A DNA stretch of 5,757 bases, from NCBI GenBank assembly GCA_014896635.1, contig JADBKA010000282.1, forward strand, positions 1 to 5,757, given 5' to 3'. The notes under the pieces were generated by a model that was not told where the DNA came from, did not search any database, and was given only the letters and a program-made list of their open reading frames with translations. Numbering within the stretch: the first letter of the stretch is position 1; the number at the start of each line of letters is the position of its first letter. The DNA is from Ktedonobacteraceae bacterium (GTDB taxonomy: Bacteria > Chloroflexota > Ktedonobacteria > Ktedonobacterales > Ktedonobacteraceae). Below, one piece after another: positions 1-5,757 of this stretch. The translations under genes and the position numbers were made by a program.

Positions 1-947
1 ACAGCCAGCTCTATCGCGTCGCGTTCATGGACAACGCGGCGCTGTTCCACCAGCCGTCCGTGCCGGATGAGAAAAATTTCGCTGTTGTCTGCACTGGCGG
101 AAGGGTAGACGATCAGCAGATTGTTGGCCTCGACTGCGCCGGAGATCAGACGCTGGCCAATAAGCACTTCATCGGCGCTGCTGATAAGATCGCGCAACCA
201 GGCGGCGCGTTCAAAGTGGAGCTGCTGCGCGGCCTCGTGCATCTGCTGGCGCAGGCGGTCCAGCAGGTCGCCGCGCTCGCCACCCAGGAAAGCGCAAACC
301 TGCTCAATCACGGCGCGATACTGTGCCGCATCAACTTCTATGCAGCATGGGCCGGGACAGCGGCCCAGGTGCAGCCGCAGGCAGGGAGCTGAGGGCTGAG
401 CCTGCGGGGGAAGTGGGCGCGTGCAGGTACGAATGGGGAAGATTTTTTCCACCAGTTCAAGTGTCAGATCAACGATACGCTTGCTGCGAAAAGGACCAAA
501 ATAGCGTGCTCCATCAGCCGCGATTTCGCGTGTCACATACACGCGCGGGAAAGGCTGCTGGATATTGATTTTGATAAAAGGATAGGACTCGTAATCACGC
601 AATTGTACGTTATAGGCGGGCTGTAACTGTTTGATCAACTGCGATTCGACCAGCAGAGCTTCCAGTTCCGAGCCAAGCACACGAGTCTCAATCTCTCTCA
701 CGTTATACAATAAATCATCTATTTTACGATTTTTCCCAGGCGTTTGATGATAATAGGAGGAGAGACGCTCCTTGAGATTTTTTGCCTTACCGACATAAAT
801 AACCTGTCCATATGTATCTTTCATTAAATAAACGCCGGGTCTGGCGGGAAAGTGCTGCCGCCATACAGGGTTGAGAGAGCGCCTGCCCGCCCGTCGGGCA
901 ACTGTGCCGGTCAGGTGCCGCGAGGGATCGTGTTCTTCTTGCGTCAT
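1..947 (-). CDS. uvrC: UvrABC system protein C, N-terminal part (runs off the window start)
   Basis: UvrC makes the two incisions around a DNA lesion after UvrA/UvrB damage recognition. The minus strand is open from ATG at 947 to base 1, giving 315 codons; the 3' part is missing. My translation shows a GIY-YIG nuclease domain: PGVYLMKD (37-44), IYVGKAKNLKERL (50-62), then LGSELEALLVES and AYNV (about 91-114). The likely catalytic set Tyr40, Tyr51, Arg61, Glu101 and Asn113 is present. RDYESYPFIKI and ARYFGPF follow, as in UvrC. Cys175, Cys189, Cys197 and Cys201 have the spacing of the cysteine cluster that binds Fe-S in E. coli UvrC. A UVR (UvrB-binding) motif lies at about 231-256 (LRQQMHEAAQQLHFERAAWL). 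The C-terminal RNase H-like nuclease and HhH domains would lie outside the window. About 30 residues precede the GIY-YIG domain, somewhat longer than usual. The ribosome site before ATG 947 is weak, and an in-frame GTG farther upstream is possible. The family call is firm; a short UvrC-like homologue lacking the C-terminal half cannot be excluded. Confidence 0.93.
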   Translation of the reverse strand, partial: MTQEEHDPSRHLTGTVARRAGRRSLNPVWRQHFPARPGVYLMKDTYGQVIYVGKAKNLKERLSSYYHQTPGKNRKIDDLLYNVREIETRVLGSELEALLVESQLIKQLQPAYNVQLRDYESYPFIKINIQQPFPRVYVTREIAADGARYFGPFRSKRIVDLTLELVEKIFPIRTCTRPLPPQAQPSAPCLRLHLGRCPGPCCIEVDAAQYRAVIEQVCAFLGGERGDLLDRLRQQMHEAAQQLHFERAAWLRDLISSADEVLIGQRLISGAVEANNLLIVYPSASADNSEIFLIRHGRLVEQRRVVHERDAIELA

Positions 948-994
948 AGTGTATCCATCAGAAAAGAGAAATTGGATTAGATCATCTGTCCGAG

Positions 995-1023
995 AGCATA
1001 GCACCGGCAAAGGAATCTGGCAA
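995..1023 (-). promoter_or_regulatory. Candidate sigma70-type promoter of uvrC
   Basis: On the minus strand, TTGCCA (1023-1018, 5 of 6 to TTGACA) and TATGCT (1000-995, 4 of 6 to TATAAT) are separated by exactly 17 bp. Transcription would start near 988 and leave a leader of about 40 nt before the uvrC ATG at 947. This suggests uvrC can be transcribed independently of the upstream membrane-protein gene. Pattern match only. Confidence 0.45.
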
Positions 1024-1088
1024 GAGATCTCTCACCGTATGAAGGAAGAAACCATCGAAGTGAACTCTCCCACACACCTGTGAATTCT

Positions 1089-1946
1089 TCAGTATGGCTG
1101 CTCGTAGTGCGGTTCGTCCCCACGCGGCTGAATAGAATCAGTATCGGGAGAAGCGGGGGACGACTCGCGGGATTGCTCCTGCGGTTGTGATTGTGATGAC
1201 TGCTGAGATTGAGAGGATGACAACGGCTGTGAAGCGGGCCGGTCGGCGTAGCTGGCAGGATCGGTGTAGTCTACGATAGGAAGTGCATCGCCCTGTCGCG
1301 CCCCGTTAGAAGGATGAGACACCGCTGGAGCGGATTGGCTGGCAGCAGGAGAGCCGGGATGTGGATAAGGCGGGTAATATGGCGGGAGATGAGAGAAGAC
1401 CGTCTTCCGCCAGCGACTTCTACCGAGTAGCCCTCCGAGCGCCCCCACACCTGCGCCAAGTCCTATCGCCAGCAACAATCCGAAGAGAGCGCCACCGACA
1501 GCGCCCGCGATTAAAAATGTCCGGGACTCTTCGAGTGACCCCGCCGATATATCCAGGGCAGCCATAGCTCTGGGCAGGTTGATTGTGAAGAATAGCGTCA
1601 GGTTTACCAGCAGGTTGATCAGTCCATAAATCGTACCGGTGAGCAGGCCGGCAACTGTGCCAGTATACACCAGACCGGTACGGCGAGAAGTCAGCAGACC
1701 GGCAGTGAAATAAGCCGCCAGTCCTAACAGAAACATTGTGCTACTTAGAATGAGAATACTCGGGGAAGAGTTCAGCAGAAATGTGCCGATCAGCAGGACC
1801 ACTGCTCCAATAATAGCCAGGGAAAAACCGAAGGTCAAACCCCAGCGAAAGGTAACCTTTGCCAGATTAAATTCGGCTTTTGCATATATTTCCTTATTTT
1901 TCTGATTTTGTGCATTTTCTTGCTGCTGATCGCGCTCCTGTGCCAT
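1089..1946 (-). CDS. Four-helix membrane protein with Pro/Ser/Gln-rich cytoplasmic tail, function unknown
   Basis: 285 residues; I do not recognise a named family. The ATG at 1946 has an AGGAG (1961-1957) 10 nt upstream, which supports this start. The first ~30 residues are polar and rich in Gln, Asn, Glu and Lys. Four hydrophobic segments follow at about 36-58, 63-86, 92-122 and 143-175. The last is very glycine-rich (GAVGGALFG, GLGAGVGALGG), which suggests tight helix packing. Basic SRR at 87-89 and RSRWRK at 176-181 put both termini in the cytoplasm by the positive-inside rule. Residues 182-285 look disordered: a PPYYPPYPHP stretch, then SSSQSQQSSQSQPQEQS and an acidic end. No enzyme motif is visible. 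The gene is divergent from the kinase-like FHA protein, and uvrC lies 141 bp downstream on the same strand. A role as a membrane anchor or phospho-acceptor for its divergent neighbour is conceivable but rests on position only. Membrane location is well supported; function is not known. Confidence 0.85.
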   Translation of the reverse strand: MAQERDQQQENAQNQKNKEIYAKAEFNLAKVTFRWGLTFGFSLAIIGAVVLLIGTFLLNSSPSILILSSTMFLLGLAAYFTAGLLTSRRTGLVYTGTVAGLLTGTIYGLINLLVNLTLFFTINLPRAMAALDISAGSLEESRTFLIAGAVGGALFGLLLAIGLGAGVGALGGLLGRSRWRKTVFSHLPPYYPPYPHPGSPAASQSAPAVSHPSNGARQGDALPIVDYTDPASYADRPASQPLSSSQSQQSSQSQPQEQSRESSPASPDTDSIQPRGDEPHYEQPY

Positions 1947-1973
1947 AAAAACGACGCTCCTGACTCTAAAACA

Positions 1974-2029
1974 ACTGGTAATTGCTTCCGCTCTCCTGAT
2001 TGTACTATGCTAGCGGCAAAATAACCAGT
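1974..2029. repeat. Near-perfect 10-bp inverted repeat flanking the candidate membrane-protein promoter
   Basis: ACTGGTAATT (1974-1983) and AATAACCAGT (2020-2029) are inverted copies matching at 9 of 10 positions, with 36 bp between them. They lie on either side of the minus-strand TACAAT at 2004-1999. They could be paired regulator half-sites or chance. Confidence 0.3.
1999..2027 (-). promoter_or_regulatory. Weak candidate promoter for the membrane-protein gene
   Basis: The minus strand has TACAAT (2004-1999, 5 of 6 to consensus). The hexamer 17 bp upstream, TGGTTA (2027-2022), matches TTGACA at only 3 of 6. The leader to the ATG at 1946 would be about 45 nt. The -10 element is good and the -35 poor, so activator dependence is possible. 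Confidence 0.3.
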
Positions 2030-2041
2030 GGCTGTGGCAGG

Positions 2042-2073
2042 GCTTTTCGACGTACCGCAAATACTCGAAAAGC
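2042..2073. repeat. Perfect 9-bp inverted repeat
   Basis: GCTTTTCGA (2042-2050) and TCGAAAAGC (2065-2073) are exact reverse complements around a 14-nt loop. It lies upstream of the kinase-like gene's candidate promoters and could be an operator or an RNA stem. It has no trailing T-tract, so it is not a typical intrinsic terminator. Confidence 0.5.
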
Positions 2074-2246
2074 GGGAAGTGCAGGAGGCACAGTCCTTCA
2101 GGACAACAACTCTCCTGCCGGAGCGCGCGGGGGTCCCGTGTCAACGGGGTGGATGTCCTCGCATCTCTCTCCTCTCCCCGCCGCCGGAGGCGGCAAAACA
2201 GAGAATTCGGGTATACCAAAAAGCTCTGGTAGCTGTGGGAACACTG

Positions 2247-2275
2247 TTGCGAAAATGCTTCGCTCTGTGTATAGT
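2247..2275 (+). promoter_or_regulatory. Candidate sigma70-type promoter of the kinase-like FHA gene
   Basis: TTGCGA (2247-2252, 4 of 6) and TATAGT (2270-2275, 5 of 6) are separated by exactly 17 bp. Transcription would start near 2282, giving a leader of about 75 nt to the ATG at 2358. This is the better of the two candidates for this gene. Confidence 0.45.
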
Positions 2276-2300
2276 ATCTTCTAATAGGCACTGATAAATA

Positions 2301-2330
2301 TTGACATCTAAAACTCTCTTCACTTTTTAT
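2301..2330 (+). promoter_or_regulatory. Second candidate promoter of the kinase-like FHA gene
   Basis: A perfect TTGACA (2301-2306) is followed after 18 bp by TTTTAT (2325-2330, 4 of 6). Transcription would start near 2337, about 20 nt before the ATG and just upstream of the ribosome site AAGGGG. The TTG here also opens an in-frame upstream extension, but it is better read as a -35 hexamer than as a start codon. Confidence 0.35.
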
Positions 2331-2357
2331 TGCTCTTTATTCCAGAAGGGGAAAGGT

Positions 2358-3746
2358 ATGCCACAACATGACACGCGGCCAGTCGGCGGAATTTACCAGG
2401 TAGGGCAGATTATCAGTGCAGGCGGCCCGCTCACTATCTGTACTGCATATGACCGCAACACCAATGATGTCGTAGGGTTATTTATTATAGAAGTTCCACC
2501 TTCTCTTCCCCTTTCACAGATACAGCACTATTTTCAATCGCTTGAACAGCGTCGAACTCTGTCGTCTCTGCATGTGTTACGCGTCCATAACTGGGGTATT
2601 GATGGACAGCGGGCCTATGTTGCTACTGATCCACCGCGAGGTGTCTCATTGCAGCATGTGATGGACAACGAGAACATTGATCAGGGGCGCGCCATTGAAC
2701 TGATCAGGCAGGTGGCGACCGGGCTGCACATGCTCCATGAGCGCGGCATCGCGGCCCTGGATTTGCGTCCACAGTTTATCACCGTTGATACCATCGGGAT
2801 CAACGACCGGGTGCAGATCGATGATATCGGACTGCGCCCACTACTCAGGACGCTGGGATACATCAATGGACAGGAAGGGGATGTCGGCTATCTCGATCCT
2901 CTTTATGCTCCGCCTGAGTATATCAACGCTGGCCCGGCTGGTCCCTGGAGTGATATCTACCAGGCTGGCCTGCTTTTATTTACACTGCTCACTGGGCGTT
3001 TGCCCTTTGTCGGGCGTACTCCGGCGGAAACGGGCGTGATGCAGAGCACCAATCCGGTGCCGCGCATGGCACACTTCGTTCACAATGTGCCGGAAGAGTT
3101 GCAGCATATTGTGGAAGCCGCGATGGAGAAAGAGCCGGCGCGGCGCTTTGCCAGCGCCAGGGCGTTTATCACGGCTCTCAATAGCGTCCAGCCTGCCGCT
3201 TCGCAGCCATTCACTGACCGTATGACTCCCGTCCAGGAAGCAAGAAGAACGCCACCGAGTATGGCATTGACAAAAGATATGCCCGTTATCGACGATGACC
3301 ATACTCTCTACGCACTCTCGCTAGAAGGTTACGCGGATGTGACCCGGCGGGGGACACAGGAGCTGGCACAGCCCGAAGGGGGTGTCTATGCCTACCTGCG
3401 TTATGAGAAGAAAGGGGCTGCGGTACAGCGTATCCCGCTGACCGCGAAAAAAACGATTATCGGTCGCCTTGATCCCAAGCGAGGGATCAAGCCGGACATC
3501 GACCTGAGCGCTTTCGACCCCAAAATGACCGTCTCGCGGCAGCATGCCCGCATTAGCTTTGAAGAGACGTTCTTTTACATAGAGGATCTGAAAAGCCGGA
3601 ACAAGACCCGCCTCGGCGCGCTCACTCTGGCACCATTGAAGGCTGAGCTGCTCCAGCACGGAGATACCATTTCCTTCGGGAGCGTCCGTATGCGCTTTGA
3701 GATAGCGGGCAGGCCGCCGCTGAAGGAGCTAGAGGAAGGGGCGTGA
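2358..3746 (+). CDS. Pseudokinase (Hanks-type kinase fold) fused to a C-terminal FHA domain
   Basis: 462 residues from ATG 2358, preceded 6 nt upstream by AAGGGG (2346-2351). The start at the GGIYQVGQII strand matches where such kinase domains begin. Residues ~10-275 follow the Ser/Thr kinase fold: LHERGIAALDLRPQF (126-140) in the catalytic-loop position, QIDDIG (153-158) for DFG, YAPPEY (183-188) for APE, PWSDIYQAG (196-204) and ARRF (261-264). Key residues are lost. The glycine loop reads SAGGPLTI, the VAIK site reads VVGLFI, and no lysine at all occurs before residue 258. HRDLKPxN has become ALDLRPQF, losing the His, Arg, Lys and Asn. Only the two aspartates (135, 156) remain, so phosphotransfer is unlikely. 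A linker (~276-355) leads to an FHA domain (~360-450) with IIGR (367-370), VSRQHARI (392-399), SRNKT (413-417) and LQHGDTISFG. The phosphothreonine-contacting Arg370, Ser393 and Asn415 are kept. There is no transmembrane segment, so it is cytosolic. A scaffold role, reading threonine phosphorylation made by an active kinase elsewhere, is inferred. Domain calls are firm; the cellular role is unknown. Confidence 0.93.
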   Translation: MPQHDTRPVGGIYQVGQIISAGGPLTICTAYDRNTNDVVGLFIIEVPPSLPLSQIQHYFQSLEQRRTLSSLHVLRVHNWGIDGQRAYVATDPPRGVSLQHVMDNENIDQGRAIELIRQVATGLHMLHERGIAALDLRPQFITVDTIGINDRVQIDDIGLRPLLRTLGYINGQEGDVGYLDPLYAPPEYINAGPAGPWSDIYQAGLLLFTLLTGRLPFVGRTPAETGVMQSTNPVPRMAHFVHNVPEELQHIVEAAMEKEPARRFASARAFITALNSVQPAASQPFTDRMTPVQEARRTPPSMALTKDMPVIDDDHTLYALSLEGYADVTRRGTQELAQPEGGVYAYLRYEKKGAAVQRIPLTAKKTIIGRLDPKRGIKPDIDLSAFDPKMTVSRQHARISFEETFFYIEDLKSRNKTRLGALTLAPLKAELLQHGDTISFGSVRMRFEIAGRPPLKELEEGA

Positions 3747-3819
3747 TCTGGCTTCTATCGTTTGATGCAAGGCGGGACAATGGAGTCGGCTCCGAAAGTT
3801 CTGCACAGAGCAAGGGGCT

Positions 3820-3838
3820 AGGGAACGTACCGTTCCCT
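3820..3838. terminator. Stem-loop between convergent genes, possible bidirectional terminator
   Basis: AGGGAACG (3820-3827), loop TAC, CGTTCCCT (3831-3838) form a perfect 8-bp stem. It lies 74 bp after the kinase-like gene's stop and 88 bp beyond the aldehyde dehydrogenase's stop, where a shared terminator is expected. Neither side has a T-tract, so it is not a classic intrinsic terminator. A smaller GGAG/CTCC hairpin lies at 3782-3793. Nothing else is seen in the 179-bp gap 3747-3925. Confidence 0.4.
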
Positions 3839-3925
3839 GGCGAGGGCGGGAGTGCATTACCTTAACCGAAAACAGGTCCAGTATACTCACATCTGGTGAA
3901 TAGGGAAATAGAGGAAAGCAGCGTC

Positions 3926-5416
3926 CTACTCATCAATCTGCGCTTTCTGAAGTTTGCCGCTGTAATCGTTGTACACGACTTTCCATTCGGTAAAAACGTC
4001 CAGGCCAGCCAGCCCGGCCTCGCGGTGGCCGTTGCCGGTGCCACGTGTGCCGCCGAAAGGAAACTGAATCTCTGCGCCGGTCGTGCCGGAATTGATGTAA
4101 ACGATGCCCGTCGTGAGATCGCGCATGGCTCGCTGCACGCGGTTAGCATTCTGGGTGTAGATGGCGCTGGAAAGTCCATATTTTGTCGCGTTATTGACCG
4201 CAACAGCCTCTTCAAAAGAATCGACCGTGATGACCGAAAGCGTCGGACCAAAGATCTCTTCCTGGGCGATGCGCATATCGGGACTGACATGGGTAAAGAG
4301 CGTTGGACGATAGAAATAGCCTTTTGCCAGCTCGCCCTCGTACACGATCTCTCCGCCGGTGATGAGCGTTGCACCCTCAGTTGTGCCGATTTCGGTATAG
4401 GCATGCACGCGCTTCAACTGTTTTTCGTTGATGATCGGTCCCATATCCGTCTGCTCATCCAGGCCGTTGCCGAGGCGGAGCCGTTCGATACGCGGCACCA
4501 GTCGCTCCAGCAGAGCGTCCTGGATGGCGCTGTGTACAATCAAGCGGCTGCAAGCGGTGCAGCGCTGGCCGCTCGTGCCGTAGGCGCTCCAGAGGATGCC
4601 CTCGACAGCCAGGTCCAGGTCGGCGTCGTCCATGACAATGACCGCGTTTTTGCCACCCATCTCCAGTGAGACGCGCTTGAGCGACTTCGCGCCCTCGACG
4701 GCCACATGACGACCTGTCTCGGTGGAGCCGGTGAAGGAGAGCACCGCCACTTCGGGATGCTGCACCAGCGTTTCGCCAGTGGGGTGGCCGGGACCAAAGA
4801 CGAGATTAACCACACCAGCGGGGAGTCCAGCCTCATAGAGCAACTCAACCAGGCGGAGCGCACAGTAAGGCGTATCTTCTGCCGGCTTGAATACAATCGT
4901 ATTGCCGGCCACGAGTGCCGGGAATATCTTCCATGTAGGGATAGCGATGGGAAAATTCCAGGGCGTGATGCAGCCCACGACGCCGACCGGATCGCGCAGC
5001 GCGAGTCCTGACTTATTGGGCAGCTCGACAGGGACACTGTAACCGAAGAGACGACGTCCCTCCCCGCCCATATAATAGGCCATATCGATCCCCTCCTGCA
5101 CATCCCCGCGCGTCTCCTTCAGGATTTTCCCCATTTCCTGCGTCATCAGGCGTGCCAGTTCCTCTTTGTGGCGGCTCAGCAGTTCGCCCATGCGGAAAAG
5201 AATTTCTCCGCGTTTAGGAGCTGGCATAAGGCGCCACTGTGCGAATGCCGCTTTTGCCGCAGCTACCGCTGCGTGGACGTCGGCGGCATCCGAAAGTGGG
5301 AAATAGCCGAGCAGCTCGCCGGTTGCGGGATTATAGTCGGGGAAAATCTGACCGCTGTGGGCAGCCTGCCATTTGCCGCCGATAAAATTCTGGAAAGTCT
5401 TTGCACCGGAACTCAT
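3926..5416 (-). CDS. NAD(P)+-dependent aldehyde dehydrogenase, substrate unassigned
   Basis: It oxidises an aldehyde to the carboxylate with NAD(P)+, in the cytosol. It has 496 residues, the normal family length. The ATG at 5416 follows a strong AAGGAGG (5428-5422) with 5 nt spacing. Motifs in order: TPWNFP with anchor Asn154 (151-156), FKPAEDTP with Lys177 (176-183), the cofactor-loop FTGSTETG (228-235), LEMGGKN with general-base Glu252 (251-257), [10 protein letters not shown] with nucleophile Cys286 (282-291), EEIFGP (386-391) and [17 protein letters not shown] (452-468). All expected catalytic residues are present and no frameshift is seen. The last motif and the [14 protein letters not shown] stretch (159-172) resemble the group containing alpha-ketoglutaric semialdehyde and alpha-aminoadipic semialdehyde dehydrogenases, but motifs alone do not fix the substrate. 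It is divergent from a SARP-like regulator over 172 bp, with a palindrome between them that overlaps its likely promoter, so it may be regulated there. The family is very sure, the substrate is not. Confidence 0.97.
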   Translation of the reverse strand: MSSGAKTFQNFIGGKWQAAHSGQIFPDYNPATGELLGYFPLSDAADVHAAVAAAKAAFAQWRLMPAPKRGEILFRMGELLSRHKEELARLMTQEMGKILKETRGDVQEGIDMAYYMGGEGRRLFGYSVPVELPNKSGLALRDPVGVVGCITPWNFPIAIPTWKIFPALVAGNTIVFKPAEDTPYCALRLVELLYEAGLPAGVVNLVFGPGHPTGETLVQHPEVAVLSFTGSTETGRHVAVEGAKSLKRVSLEMGGKNAVIVMDDADLDLAVEGILWSAYGTSGQRCTACSRLIVHSAIQDALLERLVPRIERLRLGNGLDEQTDMGPIINEKQLKRVHAYTEIGTTEGATLITGGEIVYEGELAKGYFYRPTLFTHVSPDMRIAQEEIFGPTLSVITVDSFEEAVAVNNATKYGLSSAIYTQNANRVQRAMRDLTTGIVYINSGTTGAEIQFPFGGTRGTGNGHREAGLAGLDVFTEWKVVYNDYSGKLQKAQIDE

Positions 5417-5448
5417 AGAAACCTCCTTAAGCTAAGGATAATCACTTG

Positions 5449-5468
5449 TCATCATTATATTATGATGA
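5449..5468. promoter_or_regulatory. Operator-like inverted repeat overlapping a -10 box of the aldehyde dehydrogenase gene
   Basis: TCATCAT (5449-5455), centre TATATT, ATGATGA (5462-5468): perfect 7-bp arms with a 6-bp AT-rich spacer, 20 bp in all, a size typical of dimeric repressor sites. On the minus strand the sequence contains a perfect TATAAT (5459-5454), placed about 38 bp before the dehydrogenase ATG. The matching -35 is poor. A protein bound here would cover the -10. The rest of the 172-bp gap (5417-5588) holds a 10-bp palindrome, CCTCGCGAGG (5535-5544), and no gene. Confidence 0.5.
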
Positions 5469-5588
5469 GGGAGTAGTGCATTGGAACAAGCTTGTCTACG
5501 GGGTGAGCTACTGTGAAACAGCTACGCCCGGAACCCTCGCGAGGACGGCTAAAGCGTGCTACATTTGCTGTGGGAGGGAAGCTGTGTA

Positions 5589-5757
5589 ATGCCTCATCTG
5601 GCGCTCTATTTATTTGGGCCGCCACGTCTGGAGCGTGATGGCCTGCCAGTTACAACTGATACTCGCAAAGCTATCGCGCTACTGGCTTATTTAACAGTGA
5701 CGCGCCAGCGCCACAGCCGGGATACGCTGGCGGCGTTGTTGTGGCCGGAATACGACC
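5589..5757 (+). CDS. SARP/BTAD-type transcriptional regulator, N-terminal part (runs off the window end)
   Basis: The frame is open from ATG 5589 to the window end (56 codons plus one base), with GGAGGG (5573-5578) 10 nt upstream. The residues begin MPHLALYLFGPPRLERDG, then DTRKAIALLAYLTV (24-37) and HSRDTLAALLWPEYD (42-56). This is the characteristic N-terminus of the OmpR-like winged-helix DNA-binding domain in SARP/AfsR regulators. Such proteins continue with a bacterial transcriptional activator domain, and in Chloroflexota often with a large STAND-type ATPase and TPR repeats; none of that can be seen here. It is divergent from the aldehyde dehydrogenase and could control it through the shared intergenic region, which is inference. 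The family call is good for so short a piece; downstream architecture is unknown. Confidence 0.85.
   Translation, partial: MPHLALYLFGPPRLERDGLPVTTDTRKAIALLAYLTVTRQRHSRDTLAALLWPEYD

Larger units (their letters stand above)
1947..2357. other. 411-bp divergent intergenic region with several small inverted repeats, no gene seen
   Basis: This stretch separates the membrane-protein gene (leftward) from the kinase-like gene (rightward). I find no convincing gene. It holds candidate promoters in both directions and a run of short hairpin-capable sequences: 2042-2073 (9-bp arms), 2093-2104 (GTCC/GGAC), 2112-2123 (CTCC/GGAG), 2135-2148 (CCCGT/ACGGG) and 2180-2194 (GCCGCC/GGCGGC). The middle part (about 2110-2195) is notably GC-rich compared with the AT-rich ends. 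It could be a dispersed intergenic repeat or a structured leader; the sequence alone does not decide. Confidence 0.5.

Noticed and set aside
27..568. Overlapping plus-strand open frames of 81-121 codons
   Set aside because: They run antisense to the uvrC coding sequence, whose GIY-YIG, cysteine and UVR motifs read clearly on the minus strand.
2000..2323. Open frames of 60-94 codons on both strands in the divergent intergenic region
   Set aside because: Several frames are open at once on both strands, the translations are Arg/Ser/Pro-rich without domain features, and no start has a convincing ribosome site. The region reads as non-coding.
2301..2357. A TTG-initiated 19-codon N-terminal extension of the kinase-like protein
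   Set aside because: The TTG is part of a perfect TTGACA hexamer, no ribosome site precedes it, and ATG 2358 has AAGGGG at the right distance and matches the start of the kinase fold.
3782..3793. GGAG-TCGG-CTCC hairpin after the kinase-like gene as a terminator
   Set aside because: The stem is only 4 bp and has no T-tract. The 8-bp stem at 3820-3838 is the better candidate.
3896..4669. A 257-codon plus-strand open frame opposite the aldehyde dehydrogenase
   Set aside because: It lies antisense to a complete, motif-rich dehydrogenase gene, has no recognisable domain and no good ribosome site. It is a shadow of the GC-rich coding strand.
5535..5544. Perfect 10-bp palindrome CCTCGCGAGG upstream of the SARP-like gene
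   Set aside because: A single short GC-rich palindrome is not strong evidence of a site. It may belong to a dispersed intergenic repeat, which a genome-wide search could show, but nothing here supports it further.

Overview
The window looks like a piece of a Chloroflexota chromosome, most plausibly class Ktedonobacteria. This is inferred from three things: moderate-to-high GC, a C-terminal FHA domain fused to a Hanks-type kinase fold, and a SARP/BTAD-type regulator beginning LYLFGPPRLERDG with a DTRKAIALLAYL helix. No rRNA, tRNA, CRISPR array or insertion sequence was seen. I ran no database search, so the taxonomy is tentative.

Layout, left to right. (1) The minus-strand 5' part of a UvrC-type nucleotide-excision-repair nuclease (947-1); its 3' part lies outside the window. 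It has its own candidate promoter. (2) A minus-strand gene (1946-1089) for a four-helix membrane protein with a 104-residue Pro/Ser/Gln-rich cytoplasmic tail. (3) A 411-bp divergent intergenic region with candidate promoters and several small inverted repeats. (4) A plus-strand gene (2358-3746) for a protein-kinase-like domain followed by an FHA domain. The kinase domain is badly degraded: there is no lysine in its first 257 residues, HRDLKPxN reads ALDLRPQF and DFG reads DIG, while the phosphothreonine-binding residues of the FHA domain look intact. (5) A 179-bp convergent gap with a stem-loop. (6) A minus-strand NAD(P)+-dependent aldehyde dehydrogenase (5416-3926) with all catalytic motifs. 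(7) A 172-bp divergent gap carrying a 7+6+7 inverted repeat that overlaps a perfect TATAAT on the minus strand. (8) The first 56 codons of a plus-strand SARP/BTAD-type transcriptional regulator, cut by the window end.

How the genes may work together. Two divergent pairs stand out. The pseudokinase-FHA protein and the tetraspan membrane protein share an intergenic region and could form a membrane-linked phospho-signalling module, with FHA as reader and the membrane protein as anchor. This is inference from layout only. The aldehyde dehydrogenase and the SARP-like regulator share the other intergenic region, where the palindrome is a natural operator candidate. uvrC appears to be an independent housekeeping gene. 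The pseudokinase-FHA protein is the most interesting item; the rest is fairly ordinary.
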